DNA from: JBMDXB01 sp048594975
GTDB lineage: Bacteria; Acidobacteriota; Vicinamibacteria; Vicinamibacterales; 2-12-FULL-66-21
Length of the DNA stretch: 64,000 nucleotides
Direction: 5' to 3'
NCBI GenBank assembly: GCA_048594975.1
Contig: JBMDXQ010000006.1
Location: 1 to 64,000 of the forward strand
Part shown: in pieces, positions 1-7,655 of the stretch
How the letters are laid out: each line of letters starts with the position of its first letter
Position numbering within the stretch: the first letter of the stretch is position 1
Notes under the pieces: generated by a model
Told to the model about the DNA's origin: nothing
What the model saw: the letters and a program-made list of their open reading frames with translations, nothing else
Database searches by the model: none
Program-made: the position numbers and the translations under genes

Positions 1-1
1 C

Positions 2-349
2 AGCAACATGGCCGTGCTCGAGCAGTCCGACAACAAGGCCACGGCGTGGGCGTTCGTCGAGTTCCTCCTCCGGCCGGAGGTGCAGGTGAAATGGTACGAG
101 ACGGTCAGCGACCTGCCGTCGGTGCCGGAGGCATGGGACGATGAGACCCTCGCCGACGACGAGCTGCTCTCGGCATTCGGCGAGCAGCTCGACGACGCCA
201 AGGCGCCGCCGGCGATCCCGACGTGGGAACAGGTGGCAGCGGAGGCGATCGACAGCCAGGTCGAGGCGGTGACCCAGGGCGACACCTCGCCCGAGGACGC
301 GTGCGCGGCGATGCAGGAGACGGCCACGTCGATCGGGACCGGCCTGTGA
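2..349 (+). CDS. ABC sugar-binding protein, C-terminal part (cut by window edge)
   Basis: The reading frame is open back to the window edge, so only about 115 C-terminal residues are visible. The phrase AWAFVEFLLRPEVQVKWYE is typical of the C-terminal helical lobe of family 1 extracellular solute-binding proteins (sugar ABC systems), where a run of helices closes the binding cleft. It is followed 28 bases later by two sugar-type permeases, which fits the usual order binding protein-permease-permease. In the cell it would sit outside the membrane, normally as a lipoprotein, and deliver an oligosaccharide to the permeases. The signal peptide and ligand lobe lie outside the window. Identity as a solute-binding protein is confident from context; the ligand is unknown. 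Confidence 0.85.
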   Translation, partial: SNMAVLEQSDNKATAWAFVEFLLRPEVQVKWYETVSDLPSVPEAWDDETLADDELLSAFGEQLDDAKAPPAIPTWEQVAAEAIDSQVEAVTQGDTSPEDACAAMQETATSIGTGL

Positions 350-377
350 CGGACCGCGGCACAACCGGAGGTCGTTG

Positions 378-1313
378 GTGACAACGGCCGTGGCCCGCGG
401 GGCATCCCCCTCCCCGCGTGCCACGCGCCCAGCCCGCCGCAAGTGGCGCCAGGCGCTCATCGGCTGGAGCTTCGCCCTGCCGTTCCTTCTCCTGTTCATC
501 GTGTTCATGGCGGGGCCGATCCTGGTCTCGTTCATCACCAGCTTCACCGACCTGCGGGTGACCGACATCCGCAATCCGCTGAGCGTCAACTTCGTCGGCC
601 TCGACAACTACGCAGACGTCTTCTCGGACCCGGTGTTCCGCAAGGCGGCCGGCAACACCGCGATCTACGTCCTGTTCACCGTGCCGCTCACGATGGGTCT
701 CGGCCTACTCGTCGCCGTCGCCCTCAACCAGGCGATCGTCAAGTTCCGGAACGTGTTCCGGCTCGGTTATTACCTGCCGCAGGTGACCGCCATCGTCGCT
801 ATCGCGGTCGTCTGGCGGCTCCTGCTCGGCACCGAGCGCGGCATCATCAACGGTCTGCTCGACCAGATCGGCGTCGAGGGCCCCGGGTGGCTCACCGACA
901 CCCGATACGCGCTCCCGTCGATCATCCTGATGACCACCTGGCGAGGCCTCGGCCTGCAGATGATCATCTTCCTCGCCGGTCTGCAGGCGATCCCCCAGGA
1001 GCTCTACGAGGCCGCCGCCGTCGACGGAGCTGGGGCGTGGCAGCGTTTCTGGCGGGTGACGTTTCCACTGCTTCGACCGACGCTGCTGTTCTCCGCGGTG
1101 ATCGCCAGCATCGGTCTGCTCCAGTTCTTCGAGGAGCCGTACGTGATGACCCAGGGCGGACCGCTCGACTCGACGCTCTCGGTCGCGTTCCACGCGTACA
1201 ACCAGTTCAGCTTCGGGAACTACGGCTACACCGCGGCGATCAGCTGGGTGCTGTTCGTGGTCATCGGCGGGCTCACGCTGCTCCAGTTCCGGCTCTTCCG
1301 TCCCAACGTCTGA
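378..1313 (+). CDS. Sugar ABC transporter permease 1 (MalF/UgpA-like)
   Basis: A 311-residue inner-membrane permease with about six transmembrane helices. The cytoplasmic coupling (EAA) motif that docks on the ATPase is visible near residues 210-230 as ELYEAAAVDGAGAWQRFW. A TTG codon lies directly before the GTG at 378; GTG is chosen because GGAGG at 367-371 is well placed for it. The next gene encodes the partner permease, so the two would form the heterodimeric channel of a CUT1-type carbohydrate importer. No ATP-binding subunit is in the window; CUT1 systems often use one encoded elsewhere. The downstream glycosidases suggest an oligosaccharide as cargo. Confidence 0.93.
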   Translation: MTTAVARGASPSPRATRPARRKWRQALIGWSFALPFLLLFIVFMAGPILVSFITSFTDLRVTDIRNPLSVNFVGLDNYADVFSDPVFRKAAGNTAIYVLFTVPLTMGLGLLVAVALNQAIVKFRNVFRLGYYLPQVTAIVAIAVVWRLLLGTERGIINGLLDQIGVEGPGWLTDTRYALPSIILMTTWRGLGLQMIIFLAGLQAIPQELYEAAAVDGAGAWQRFWRVTFPLLRPTLLFSAVIASIGLLQFFEEPYVMTQGGPLDSTLSVAFHAYNQFSFGNYGYTAAISWVLFVVIGGLTLLQFRLFRPNV

Positions 1314-1323
1314 GGGTGCTCCC

Positions 1324-2217
1324 ATGACCACGACGATCACCCCTCCGGCGCAAACGGCCGAGCTCCCGGTGCGCACGACGCCGTCACGTGCCGTCGGCGC
1401 CCGCCGCTCGCGGGGCTTCTGGCTCCACGTGGCGCTGATCGCCGGTGTGATCGTGATGGTGATGCCGTTCGTGTGGATGCTCCTCGGCTCGTTCAAGACG
1501 ACCGGCGAGCTTCGTCAGCTGCCGCCCACGTTTCTCCCCGAGAACCCGACGACGGCCAACTATGAGGAGCTGTTCGACCGGCTGGACTTCCCGCGATACT
1601 TCTTCAACTCGGCAGTCGTCGCCGTGGCGGTCACCGTCGGCAATCTCGTGTTCTGCTCGATGTTCGGCTACGCATTGGCCAAGCTCGAGTTCCCCGGCAG
1701 GCGAGTGCTCTTCCCGCTGACGCTGGCCACGCTGATGATCCCGGCCTTCGTCACGTTCATGCCGCTGTTCGTCCTGGTTTCGAACATGAATCTGACGGAT
1801 ACCCACGCCGGGCTGATCCTGCCGTACCTCGCCGGGGCGTTCGGGGTGTTCCTGATGCGCCAGTACATCAGCGGCTTCCCCGACGAGCTGCTCGACGCCG
1901 CCCGGGTGGACGGCGCCGGCGAGTACTCGATCTTCTTCCGCATTGTCCTGCCCAACTGCGGTCCGGCGCTCGCCACCCTCGCCGTGCTCACGTTCATCAC
2001 CAACTGGAACAGCTTCTTGTGGCCGCTGGTGGTGGCGACCAACGAGGACATGTACACGCTGCCGGTCGCCGTGGCGCTGTTCTCCATCGGACAGCACGAA
2101 TCGAACCTGGGTCTGCAAATGGCCGGCGCGGCGGTGGTCGTGCTGCCGCTGTTGGTCCTGTTCTTCGCGATGCAGCGGTACGTCATCCAGGGCATCGCGA
2201 CGACCGGGCTCAAGTGA
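1324..2217 (+). CDS. Sugar ABC transporter permease 2 (MalG/UgpE-like)
   Basis: A 297-residue permease with six predicted helices and the EAA coupling loop ELLDAARVDGAGEYSIFF at about residues 190-205. It starts at ATG ten bases after the stop of permease 1. The N-terminal approximately 30 residues are polar, followed by the first helix (LHVALIAGVIVMVMPFVWML), as usual for the MalG branch. It pairs with the upstream permease to form the transport channel. It ends shortly before the secreted glycosidase-like gene, consistent with one transcript. Confidence 0.93.
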   Translation: MTTTITPPAQTAELPVRTTPSRAVGARRSRGFWLHVALIAGVIVMVMPFVWMLLGSFKTTGELRQLPPTFLPENPTTANYEELFDRLDFPRYFFNSAVVAVAVTVGNLVFCSMFGYALAKLEFPGRRVLFPLTLATLMIPAFVTFMPLFVLVSNMNLTDTHAGLILPYLAGAFGVFLMRQYISGFPDELLDAARVDGAGEYSIFFRIVLPNCGPALATLAVLTFITNWNSFLWPLVVATNEDMYTLPVAVALFSIGQHESNLGLQMAGAAVVVLPLLVLFFAMQRYVIQGIATTGLK

Positions 2218-2236
2218 CTACGAAAGGAGTCGACAC

Positions 2237-3787
2237 GTGCGACGCATCATCGCCTTGGCGGCGACCGCCGCCATCACCCTGGCCGTGACGCCAGCGCTCT
2301 CGCGCGCTCAACCCGGTCCTGACCGCACCCTCGAGCGCTACGCCGAGGCGACGTGGCACTCGTTCGTCAAGCTGGTCGACCCCCGCACCGGCTTGCCGTC
2401 CGACAACATCGGCGGCCAGCTGCGACCCGACACCCGCTCGCGGTACACGTCGCCGACGAACATCGGGATGTACCTGTGGGCGACACTGGCCGCCCGCGAC
2501 CTCGACCTCATCGGTCGGGCCGAGGCGACGGCGCGCATGGCCAAGACGCTCGACAGCATCGAACGGCTCGAACGCCATGACCCGTCGGGCCAGTTCTACA
2601 ACTGGTACGACCCGGCCACGCTGGAGAAGCTGACGACGTGGCCGGAGCCGCCGCACAACCCGGTGAACCCGTTCCTGTCCAGCGTCGACAACGGTTGGCT
2701 GGCGTCGGCGCTGATCATGGTGGCCAACGCCGTGCCCCAGCTCCACGACCGCGCATGGGAGCTGGCGACGAGCATGGACTTCGGCTGCTACTACGACCCC
2801 GCCGCCAAGGGCGCCCCGCCCGGCCTCATTCGGGGCGGTTTCTGGCGGGTCGGCGAGGAGCCACCGGACGCGGCGGCCTTCCCCCGTGCCGACTACTGCG
2901 GGATGGGCGAGACCGTCGTCTACACCGGCCACCACTACGGCAGCTTCAACACCGAGCCGAGGATCGCGTCGTACATCGGCATCGCTCTCGGCCAGATCCC
3001 GCCGGAGCACTACTACGCCGGATGGCGCACGTTCCCCGACACGTGCGACTGGTCGTGGCCCGAGCAGAAGCCGATCGGTGAGTGGCGGACGTACCGCGGC
3101 GTCGACGTGTTCGAGGGCGCGTACCGCTACGACGACCAGCTCGTCGTCCCGACGTGGGGCGGGAGCATGTTCGAAGCGCTGATGCCGCCGCTCGTGGTGC
3201 CCGAGGAGGAGTGGGGGCCGGCGAGCTGGGCCGTCACCCACCCGCTGTACGTCGAGTCGCAGATCGAGTTCGGTCTCGACGAGGCCGGCTACGGCTACTG
3301 GGGATTCTCGCCGGCGAGCAACCCCGCCGGTGGCTACGACGTGTACGGCGTCGATGCGATCGGGATGGAACCCAATGGCTACCCCGCCGACGCCCAGCGG
3401 GCGACGCTCGTCGACCCCGGTTGGGACGATCCCGACTGCTTCCGTCCGCCGGTGGCGATCGACGACTACGGCGACGGCGTGGTCACCCCGCACGCCGCGT
3501 TCCTCGCCCTCGACTTCGCGCCCGAGGCGGCCCTCGCCAACCTCGCCGCGCTGGAGGCCGACTTCCCCGGCCTCTACGGGAAGGGCGGGTTCAAGGACGC
3601 TGTCAACACCGGGACGGGCCAGATCGCCGACCGCTACCTTGCTCTCGACCAGGGGATGGTCATGTCGGCGATCGCCAATGAGCTCCTGGACGACCGGCTG
3701 CAGAGCTACCTGGCGGGCACCCTCCAGCCGTCGCTCCAGCCGTTGATGGCGGTCGAGCAGTTCGGGGCCGGCCGCATCGAGTCGTGA
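2237..3787 (+). CDS. Secreted glycoamylase-like (GH144-type fold) protein
   Basis: A 516-residue exported protein. GTG at 2237 is the start because AAAGGAG (2223-2229) precedes it at the right distance and the first 25 residues form a signal peptide (RRIIALAATAAITLAVTPALSRA); the frame stays open much further upstream but that is a shadow of the permease. The body has the alternating Trp/Tyr-rich pattern of the glycoamylase-like conserved domain (PF10091) found in GH144 endo-beta-1,2-glucanases and relatives: DPRTGLPSDN near the N-terminus, NIGMYLWATLAARDLDLI, and GYGYWGFSPASNPAGGYDVYGVDAIG near residue 360. Context with sugar permeases and a GH39-like gene supports a glycan-processing role. 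The exact substrate cannot be told from sequence alone. Confidence 0.72.
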   Translation: MRRIIALAATAAITLAVTPALSRAQPGPDRTLERYAEATWHSFVKLVDPRTGLPSDNIGGQLRPDTRSRYTSPTNIGMYLWATLAARDLDLIGRAEATARMAKTLDSIERLERHDPSGQFYNWYDPATLEKLTTWPEPPHNPVNPFLSSVDNGWLASALIMVANAVPQLHDRAWELATSMDFGCYYDPAAKGAPPGLIRGGFWRVGEEPPDAAAFPRADYCGMGETVVYTGHHYGSFNTEPRIASYIGIALGQIPPEHYYAGWRTFPDTCDWSWPEQKPIGEWRTYRGVDVFEGAYRYDDQLVVPTWGGSMFEALMPPLVVPEEEWGPASWAVTHPLYVESQIEFGLDEAGYGYWGFSPASNPAGGYDVYGVDAIGMEPNGYPADAQRATLVDPGWDDPDCFRPPVAIDDYGDGVVTPHAAFLALDFAPEAALANLAALEADFPGLYGKGGFKDAVNTGTGQIADRYLALDQGMVMSAIANELLDDRLQSYLAGTLQPSLQPLMAVEQFGAGRIES

Positions 3788-5601
3788 GCGACTGGGCGGA
3801 GGTCACCAGCCGGCGCGACACCGAGACCGCGGCGGAGTGGCCCCGGCTCCCGCCGCCCCGCGAGGTGCGGGTGCGCCCCGGTCGGGCCCAGGTGACCCTC
3901 GAGTGGGATCCGGTGCAAGGCGCCGCCGGCTACCTCGTCCGCCGGGCGGCGTCCGCCGACGGCGCCTACGCGCCGTTGGAGATCGGCGAGCCATGGGTGC
4001 GGCCCGTCCCCCACCCGCCGCTCACCGACACCACCGGCCCGCCCGGCGGCGCTGCCTGGTACACCGTGGCGCCGGTGGCCGCGGTGAACGACCACGGCCA
4101 GGCCACCAGCGACCCGATCGAGGCCGTGCCCGGCGTCGACGGCGACGCCTCGTGCCGGATCCACGTCGACGCCGGCCGCCGGCTCGGGCCGCTGCCCCGG
4201 CCGTGGCGTCCGATGATCGGCGCCGAGCACCTCTCCCAGCTGGAGTACGGCGATGGACCCGGCGGCCGCAACATCGGCGAGGAGTTCGCCGCCGCGCTGC
4301 GGCTGGCCCGCGACGAGCTCGGTGTCGAGGGCGTCCGTGCCCACGCCATCCTCCACGACGAGCTCGGCACGTACCGGGAGGTCGACGGTCGCCCCGTCCA
4401 CGACTTCGCCGGGATCGACCGGATCTACGACCGGATCGTCGGCCTCGGGCTACGGCCGGTCGTCGAGGTCAGCTTCATGCCGCGCGACCTCGCCCGCGAT
4501 CCCGACGCGACCGTGTTCACCTACGAAGCGATCGTGTCGCCACCGAAGGACTGGGGGCGATGGGGATCGCTTGTCGCCGATCTCACCGCCCACCTCGTCG
4601 AGCGCTACGGGGGGGACGAAGTCCGCGGCTGGGGGTTCGAGATCTGGAATGAGGCCAACCTCGATGTCTTCTGGTCGGGCACGCGCGCCGAGTACCTCCA
4701 GCTCTATGACGTCAGCGCCCGCGCCGTGAAGTCCGTCGACCCGACCCTGCCGGTCGGCGGGCCGGCGTCGGCCGCGGCGGCGTGGATCGACGAGATCCTC
4801 GACGCCGTGGCCGACACGGGTGCGCCGATCGACTTCCTGTCCACCCACACATACGGCAACGCCCCGCTCGACCTGCGGCCGATCGCCGCCCGCCACGGCC
4901 GCCCCGACCTGGCGCTGTGGTGGACCGAGTGGGGCGCCCACGCCTCGCATTTCGATGGGGTCCACGACTCCGTGTGGAGCGGCGCCTACCTCGTGCGGGG
5001 GATGGTGAGCGCGATGGGGCGCACCGACGCCGTCGCCTACTGGACCCTGTCGGACCACTTCGAGGAGCTCGGCCGGCCGTCGGCACTGTTCCACGGCGGC
5101 TTCGGCCTGCTGAGCGTCGGCAACCTGCGCAAGCCGAGGTGGTGGGCGTTGTGGATGCTCGAGCAGCTCCTCCCCCAACGGGTCGCGGTCGTCGTCGACG
5201 GCGACGGTGCCGGGGACATGGTCAACGCCGTAGCCAGCAGCGACGCCGACGGCCGCGTGGCGGTGGTGGCGTGGAACGCGACCGTCGACGTGACCAAGGC
5301 GGGCGGGGACGCCCTCCTCGACCGCAACATCGACCTCGTCATCGACGAGCTCCCGGCGAGCCGGTACCAGCTGCGCCACCGCCGGCTCGACGAGGACCAT
5401 TCCAACCTCAACGTGAGGTGGGCGAGCATCGCCGACGGCCGGGCGTGGCCGGCGGGAGCCGAGTGGCGCACGCTGCAGGAACAGGACCGCCTGGACGATC
5501 TCGAACCGGTCCGGTCGGTCGAGCCGCGGGACGGCACCGTCGAGCTGCGGTTCTCGCTCCCGATGCCGGGCGTGTCACTGGTCCAGCTCGAGCCGGGGTA
5601 G
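3784..5601 (+). CDS. GH39-like glycosidase with N-terminal FnIII-type domain
   Basis: A 605-residue protein whose GTG start overlaps the stop of the preceding gene by four bases, so translation is coupled. Residues about 20-120 resemble a fibronectin type III module (PREVRVRPGRAQVTLEWDPV). A TIM barrel of the GH39/clan A type follows: the acid/base glutamate is Glu290 in GFEIWNEAN, and the nucleophile is probably Glu382 in LWWTEWGAH. The C-terminal part (YWTLSDHFEELG, then RKPRWWALWMLEQL) resembles the beta-xylosidase/iduronidase family ending. No signal peptide is visible, so it probably acts on imported oligosaccharide in the cytoplasm. Beta-xylosidase is the commonest activity of the family, but specificity is inferred, not shown. 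Confidence 0.78.
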   Translation: MSDWAEVTSRRDTETAAEWPRLPPPREVRVRPGRAQVTLEWDPVQGAAGYLVRRAASADGAYAPLEIGEPWVRPVPHPPLTDTTGPPGGAAWYTVAPVAAVNDHGQATSDPIEAVPGVDGDASCRIHVDAGRRLGPLPRPWRPMIGAEHLSQLEYGDGPGGRNIGEEFAAALRLARDELGVEGVRAHAILHDELGTYREVDGRPVHDFAGIDRIYDRIVGLGLRPVVEVSFMPRDLARDPDATVFTYEAIVSPPKDWGRWGSLVADLTAHLVERYGGDEVRGWGFEIWNEANLDVFWSGTRAEYLQLYDVSARAVKSVDPTLPVGGPASAAAAWIDEILDAVADTGAPIDFLSTHTYGNAPLDLRPIAARHGRPDLALWWTEWGAHASHFDGVHDSVWSGAYLVRGMVSAMGRTDAVAYWTLSDHFEELGRPSALFHGGFGLLSVGNLRKPRWWALWMLEQLLPQRVAVVVDGDGAGDMVNAVASSDADGRVAVVAWNATVDVTKAGGDALLDRNIDLVIDELPASRYQLRHRRLDEDHSNLNVRWASIADGRAWPAGAEWRTLQEQDRLDDLEPVRSVEPRDGTVELRFSLPMPGVSLVQLEPG

Positions 5602-5642
5602 CTGACGAATCCGCAACGCCCGCGGGACCGGTAGTACTGGGC

Positions 5643-6125
5643 GTGCAACAACAGGTTCGGGCACCGGCCACCACCGCTCCTCCGTTCCAGCCGGCGCGAC
5701 GACGCTGGAGCTGGCTCGTGGGGCGAGGGCTCGGAGCCGTCGCCCTCATCGTGTCCGGCGTCGTCCACCTCCAGCAGTACTTCGGCCCGTACCGGGAGAT
5801 CCCGACGATCGGCGTGCTGTTCCTCGTGAACTTCGCCGCCGCCGTCCTCATCGGACTCACCCTGCTGATGTGGATCGAGCACCTCACCGGCCGGTGGGCG
5901 GGTGCGGCCGTCGCGATCGTGACCGCGGCCGGCATCGTCCTCGCCGCCGGTTCGCTCGTGATGCTGTCGATCAGCGAGCGCACGCCGCTGTTCGGGTTCC
6001 AGGAACCCGGATACAACCCGGCCGCGATCGATCTGTCCCGTCGCTCCGAGGCCGCCGCCGTCGTGCTGCTCGGTGCGTCCCTGATCGCCCGCTTCACCGG
6101 CAAGACACCGAAACACCGGTGGTGA
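5643..6125 (+). CDS. Small four-helix membrane protein, function unknown
   Basis: A 160-residue protein with four predicted transmembrane helices (about residues 28-48, 58-80, 88-110, 135-152). GTG at 5643 is chosen because the upstream part of the open frame is a shadow of the GH39-like gene. It starts 41 bases after that gene and ends 14 bases before the lipoprotein gene. Adjacent membrane-protein and Yx(FWY)xxD-lipoprotein genes are common in actinobacteria, suggesting a shared envelope role. I do not recognise a named family. Confidence 0.7.
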   Translation: MQQQVRAPATTAPPFQPARRRWSWLVGRGLGAVALIVSGVVHLQQYFGPYREIPTIGVLFLVNFAAAVLIGLTLLMWIEHLTGRWAGAAVAIVTAAGIVLAAGSLVMLSISERTPLFGFQEPGYNPAAIDLSRRSEAAAVVLLGASLIARFTGKTPKHRW

Positions 6126-6139
6126 AAGGAGAACCCCCC

Positions 6140-6673
6140 ATGAAGCTTGGACTCAGGTCCGTGTCGTTCGCTGCTGTCGCGGCCGCGCTCGCGCTCGCCG
6201 CATGCGGCAGCTCGGACGACGACGATACGAGCAGCGCATCCACGGCCGGAAGCGCCGCCGGGAGCAGCAACACGGTGTCCGTCGCCGACGTCGAGGGCCT
6301 CGGCGAGATCCTCGTCGACTCGTCGGGAAAGGCGCTCTACTTCGCCGACGAGGAGGCCGACGGCCAGGTCCGGTGCGTCGACGGCTGCACGTCGTTCTGG
6401 CAGCCGCTGGAGCCCGGGGCCGGCGCGCCGACCGGAGCCGCTGGCGTGCCGGATCTCGGCGTGATCGACCGTCCCGACGGGGCCGAGCAGGTCACCGCCG
6501 GCGGGCGGCTGCTGTACACGTTCTCCGAGGACTCCCCTGGCGACGTCAAGGGCGACGGCTTCGAGGACGACTTCGGCAGCCAGCACCTCACCTGGCACGC
6601 CGTGCGAGCCGACGGCTCGGGCGGGATGACGACCGACACCTCGACCGGCGAAACGCCTGACTACGGCTACTGA
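6140..6673 (+). CDS. Lipoprotein with secreted repeats of the Yx(FWY)xxD type
   Basis: A 177-residue predicted lipoprotein. The signal peptide ends in a lipobox (ALAAC, cysteine at residue 24), followed by a Ser/Asp/Thr-rich linker. Two copies of the COG4315/PF03640 repeat follow: GKALYFADEEADGQVRCVDGCTSFWQPL and GRLLYTFSEDSPGDVKGDGF. The first carries a Cys-x3-Cys pair typical of the family. SD-like AAAGGAG lies 9 bases before the ATG. Members are anchored in the outer leaflet of the cytoplasmic membrane; their biochemical role is not established. A strong terminator follows directly. Confidence 0.85.
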   Translation: MKLGLRSVSFAAVAAALALAACGSSDDDDTSSASTAGSAAGSSNTVSVADVEGLGEILVDSSGKALYFADEEADGQVRCVDGCTSFWQPLEPGAGAPTGAAGVPDLGVIDRPDGAEQVTAGGRLLYTFSEDSPGDVKGDGFEDDFGSQHLTWHAVRADGSGGMTTDTSTGETPDYGY

Positions 6674-6680
6674 TCACGAT

Positions 6681-6727
6681 CTGGGCGGGAATCGTGCCAG
6701 CGTATGGCAGGATTCCCGCCCAGTTTT
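6681..6727 (+). terminator. Rho-independent terminator after the lipoprotein gene
   Basis: CTGGGCGGGAATCgTGCCA pairs with TGGCAgGATTCCCGCCCAG around a GCGTA loop, with a single G-G mismatch, and a TTTT run follows at 6724-6727. It begins 7 bases after the lipoprotein stop. The outer bases resemble the left-part palindrome family (CTGGGCG...CGCCCAG), so it may be a repeat serving as a terminator. Confidence 0.85.
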
Positions 6728-6749
6728 CGGCGGATGGGAGAGTAGCGAG

Positions 6750-7655
6750 GTGACGTCCAGCATCCCGACCGAGCTCGAGGTCCACGACGAGCGGTTCCGC
6801 GGCTGTCGCGGCGACCGCCGCGTCGAACGGTTCGAGCTCGACTGTCGCTGGGCCGAGGGCCCGGTGTACGTGCCGGCGGGCCGCTACCTGCTCGTCAGCG
6901 ACATCCCCAACGACCGCATCCTCCGCTGGGATGAGACGACCGGCGTCGCCGGGGTGTTCCGGTGCCCCTCCGGCTACGCCAACGGCAACACCCTCGACGC
7001 CGAGGGGCGGCTGATCACGTGCGAGCACGGCCCGCGTCGCGTGACCCGGACCGAGCACGACGGCTCGGTCACCGTGCTCGCCGATCGCCACGAGGGCCGC
7101 CGGCTGAACAGCCCCAACGACGTCGTCGTCCGCTCCGACGGGTCGGTCTGGTTCACCGATCCGGCGTACGGGATCGACAGCGACTCCGAGGGCCACCGAT
7201 CGGAGAGCGAGATCGGCAGCTGCCTCGTCTACCGGGTCGACCCGCAGGCCGGGACGTGCACCGCGGTCGCCGAGGACTTCGAGCGACCCAACGGGCTCGC
7301 CTTCTCCCTGGACGAGACCAAGCTCTTCATCGTCGACAGCCAGGCCAACCACATCCGGGTGTTCGACGTTGACGACGGCGGGACGCTCACCGGCGGAACA
7401 GTGTTCGCCGACGGCGGCCAGTTCGACGGCATCCGGTTCGACGACCACGGCCGGCTCTGGGCCGCCGCCGCCGAGGGCGTCCGTTGCTACGACCCCGACG
7501 GCACCCTGATCGGCACGCTCCGGTTGCCCGAGCGGGCGTCCAATCTCGTGTTCGGCGGCCCGAAGCGGAACCGGCTGTTCATCAGCGCCACGACGTCGGT
7601 GTACTCGCTCATGCTGACCGTCACCGGGGCTCCGCCGGTGTGGGGTCACCGCTGA
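6750..7655 (+). CDS. SMP-30/gluconolactonase family protein
   Basis: A 301-residue cytoplasmic six-bladed propeller of the SMP-30/gluconolactonase/LRE-like group, which hydrolyses sugar lactones using a divalent metal. Expected metal-site segments are visible: AEGPVYVPAGRYLLVSDIPN (catalytic-side Glu), NSPNDVVVRSDGSVWFTDPAYG, ERPNGLAFSLDETKLFIVD and FDGIRFDDHGRLW. Starts at GTG. Its 3' end overlaps the convergent phosphatase/DUF3500 gene by 35 bases. It could act on lactones from the sugar pathway upstream, but this is only proximity. Confidence 0.88.
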   Translation: MTSSIPTELEVHDERFRGCRGDRRVERFELDCRWAEGPVYVPAGRYLLVSDIPNDRILRWDETTGVAGVFRCPSGYANGNTLDAEGRLITCEHGPRRVTRTEHDGSVTVLADRHEGRRLNSPNDVVVRSDGSVWFTDPAYGIDSDSEGHRSESEIGSCLVYRVDPQAGTCTAVAEDFERPNGLAFSLDETKLFIVDSQANHIRVFDVDDGGTLTGGTVFADGGQFDGIRFDDHGRLWAAAAEGVRCYDPDGTLIGTLRLPERASNLVFGGPKRNRLFISATTSVYSLMLTVTGAPPVWGHR

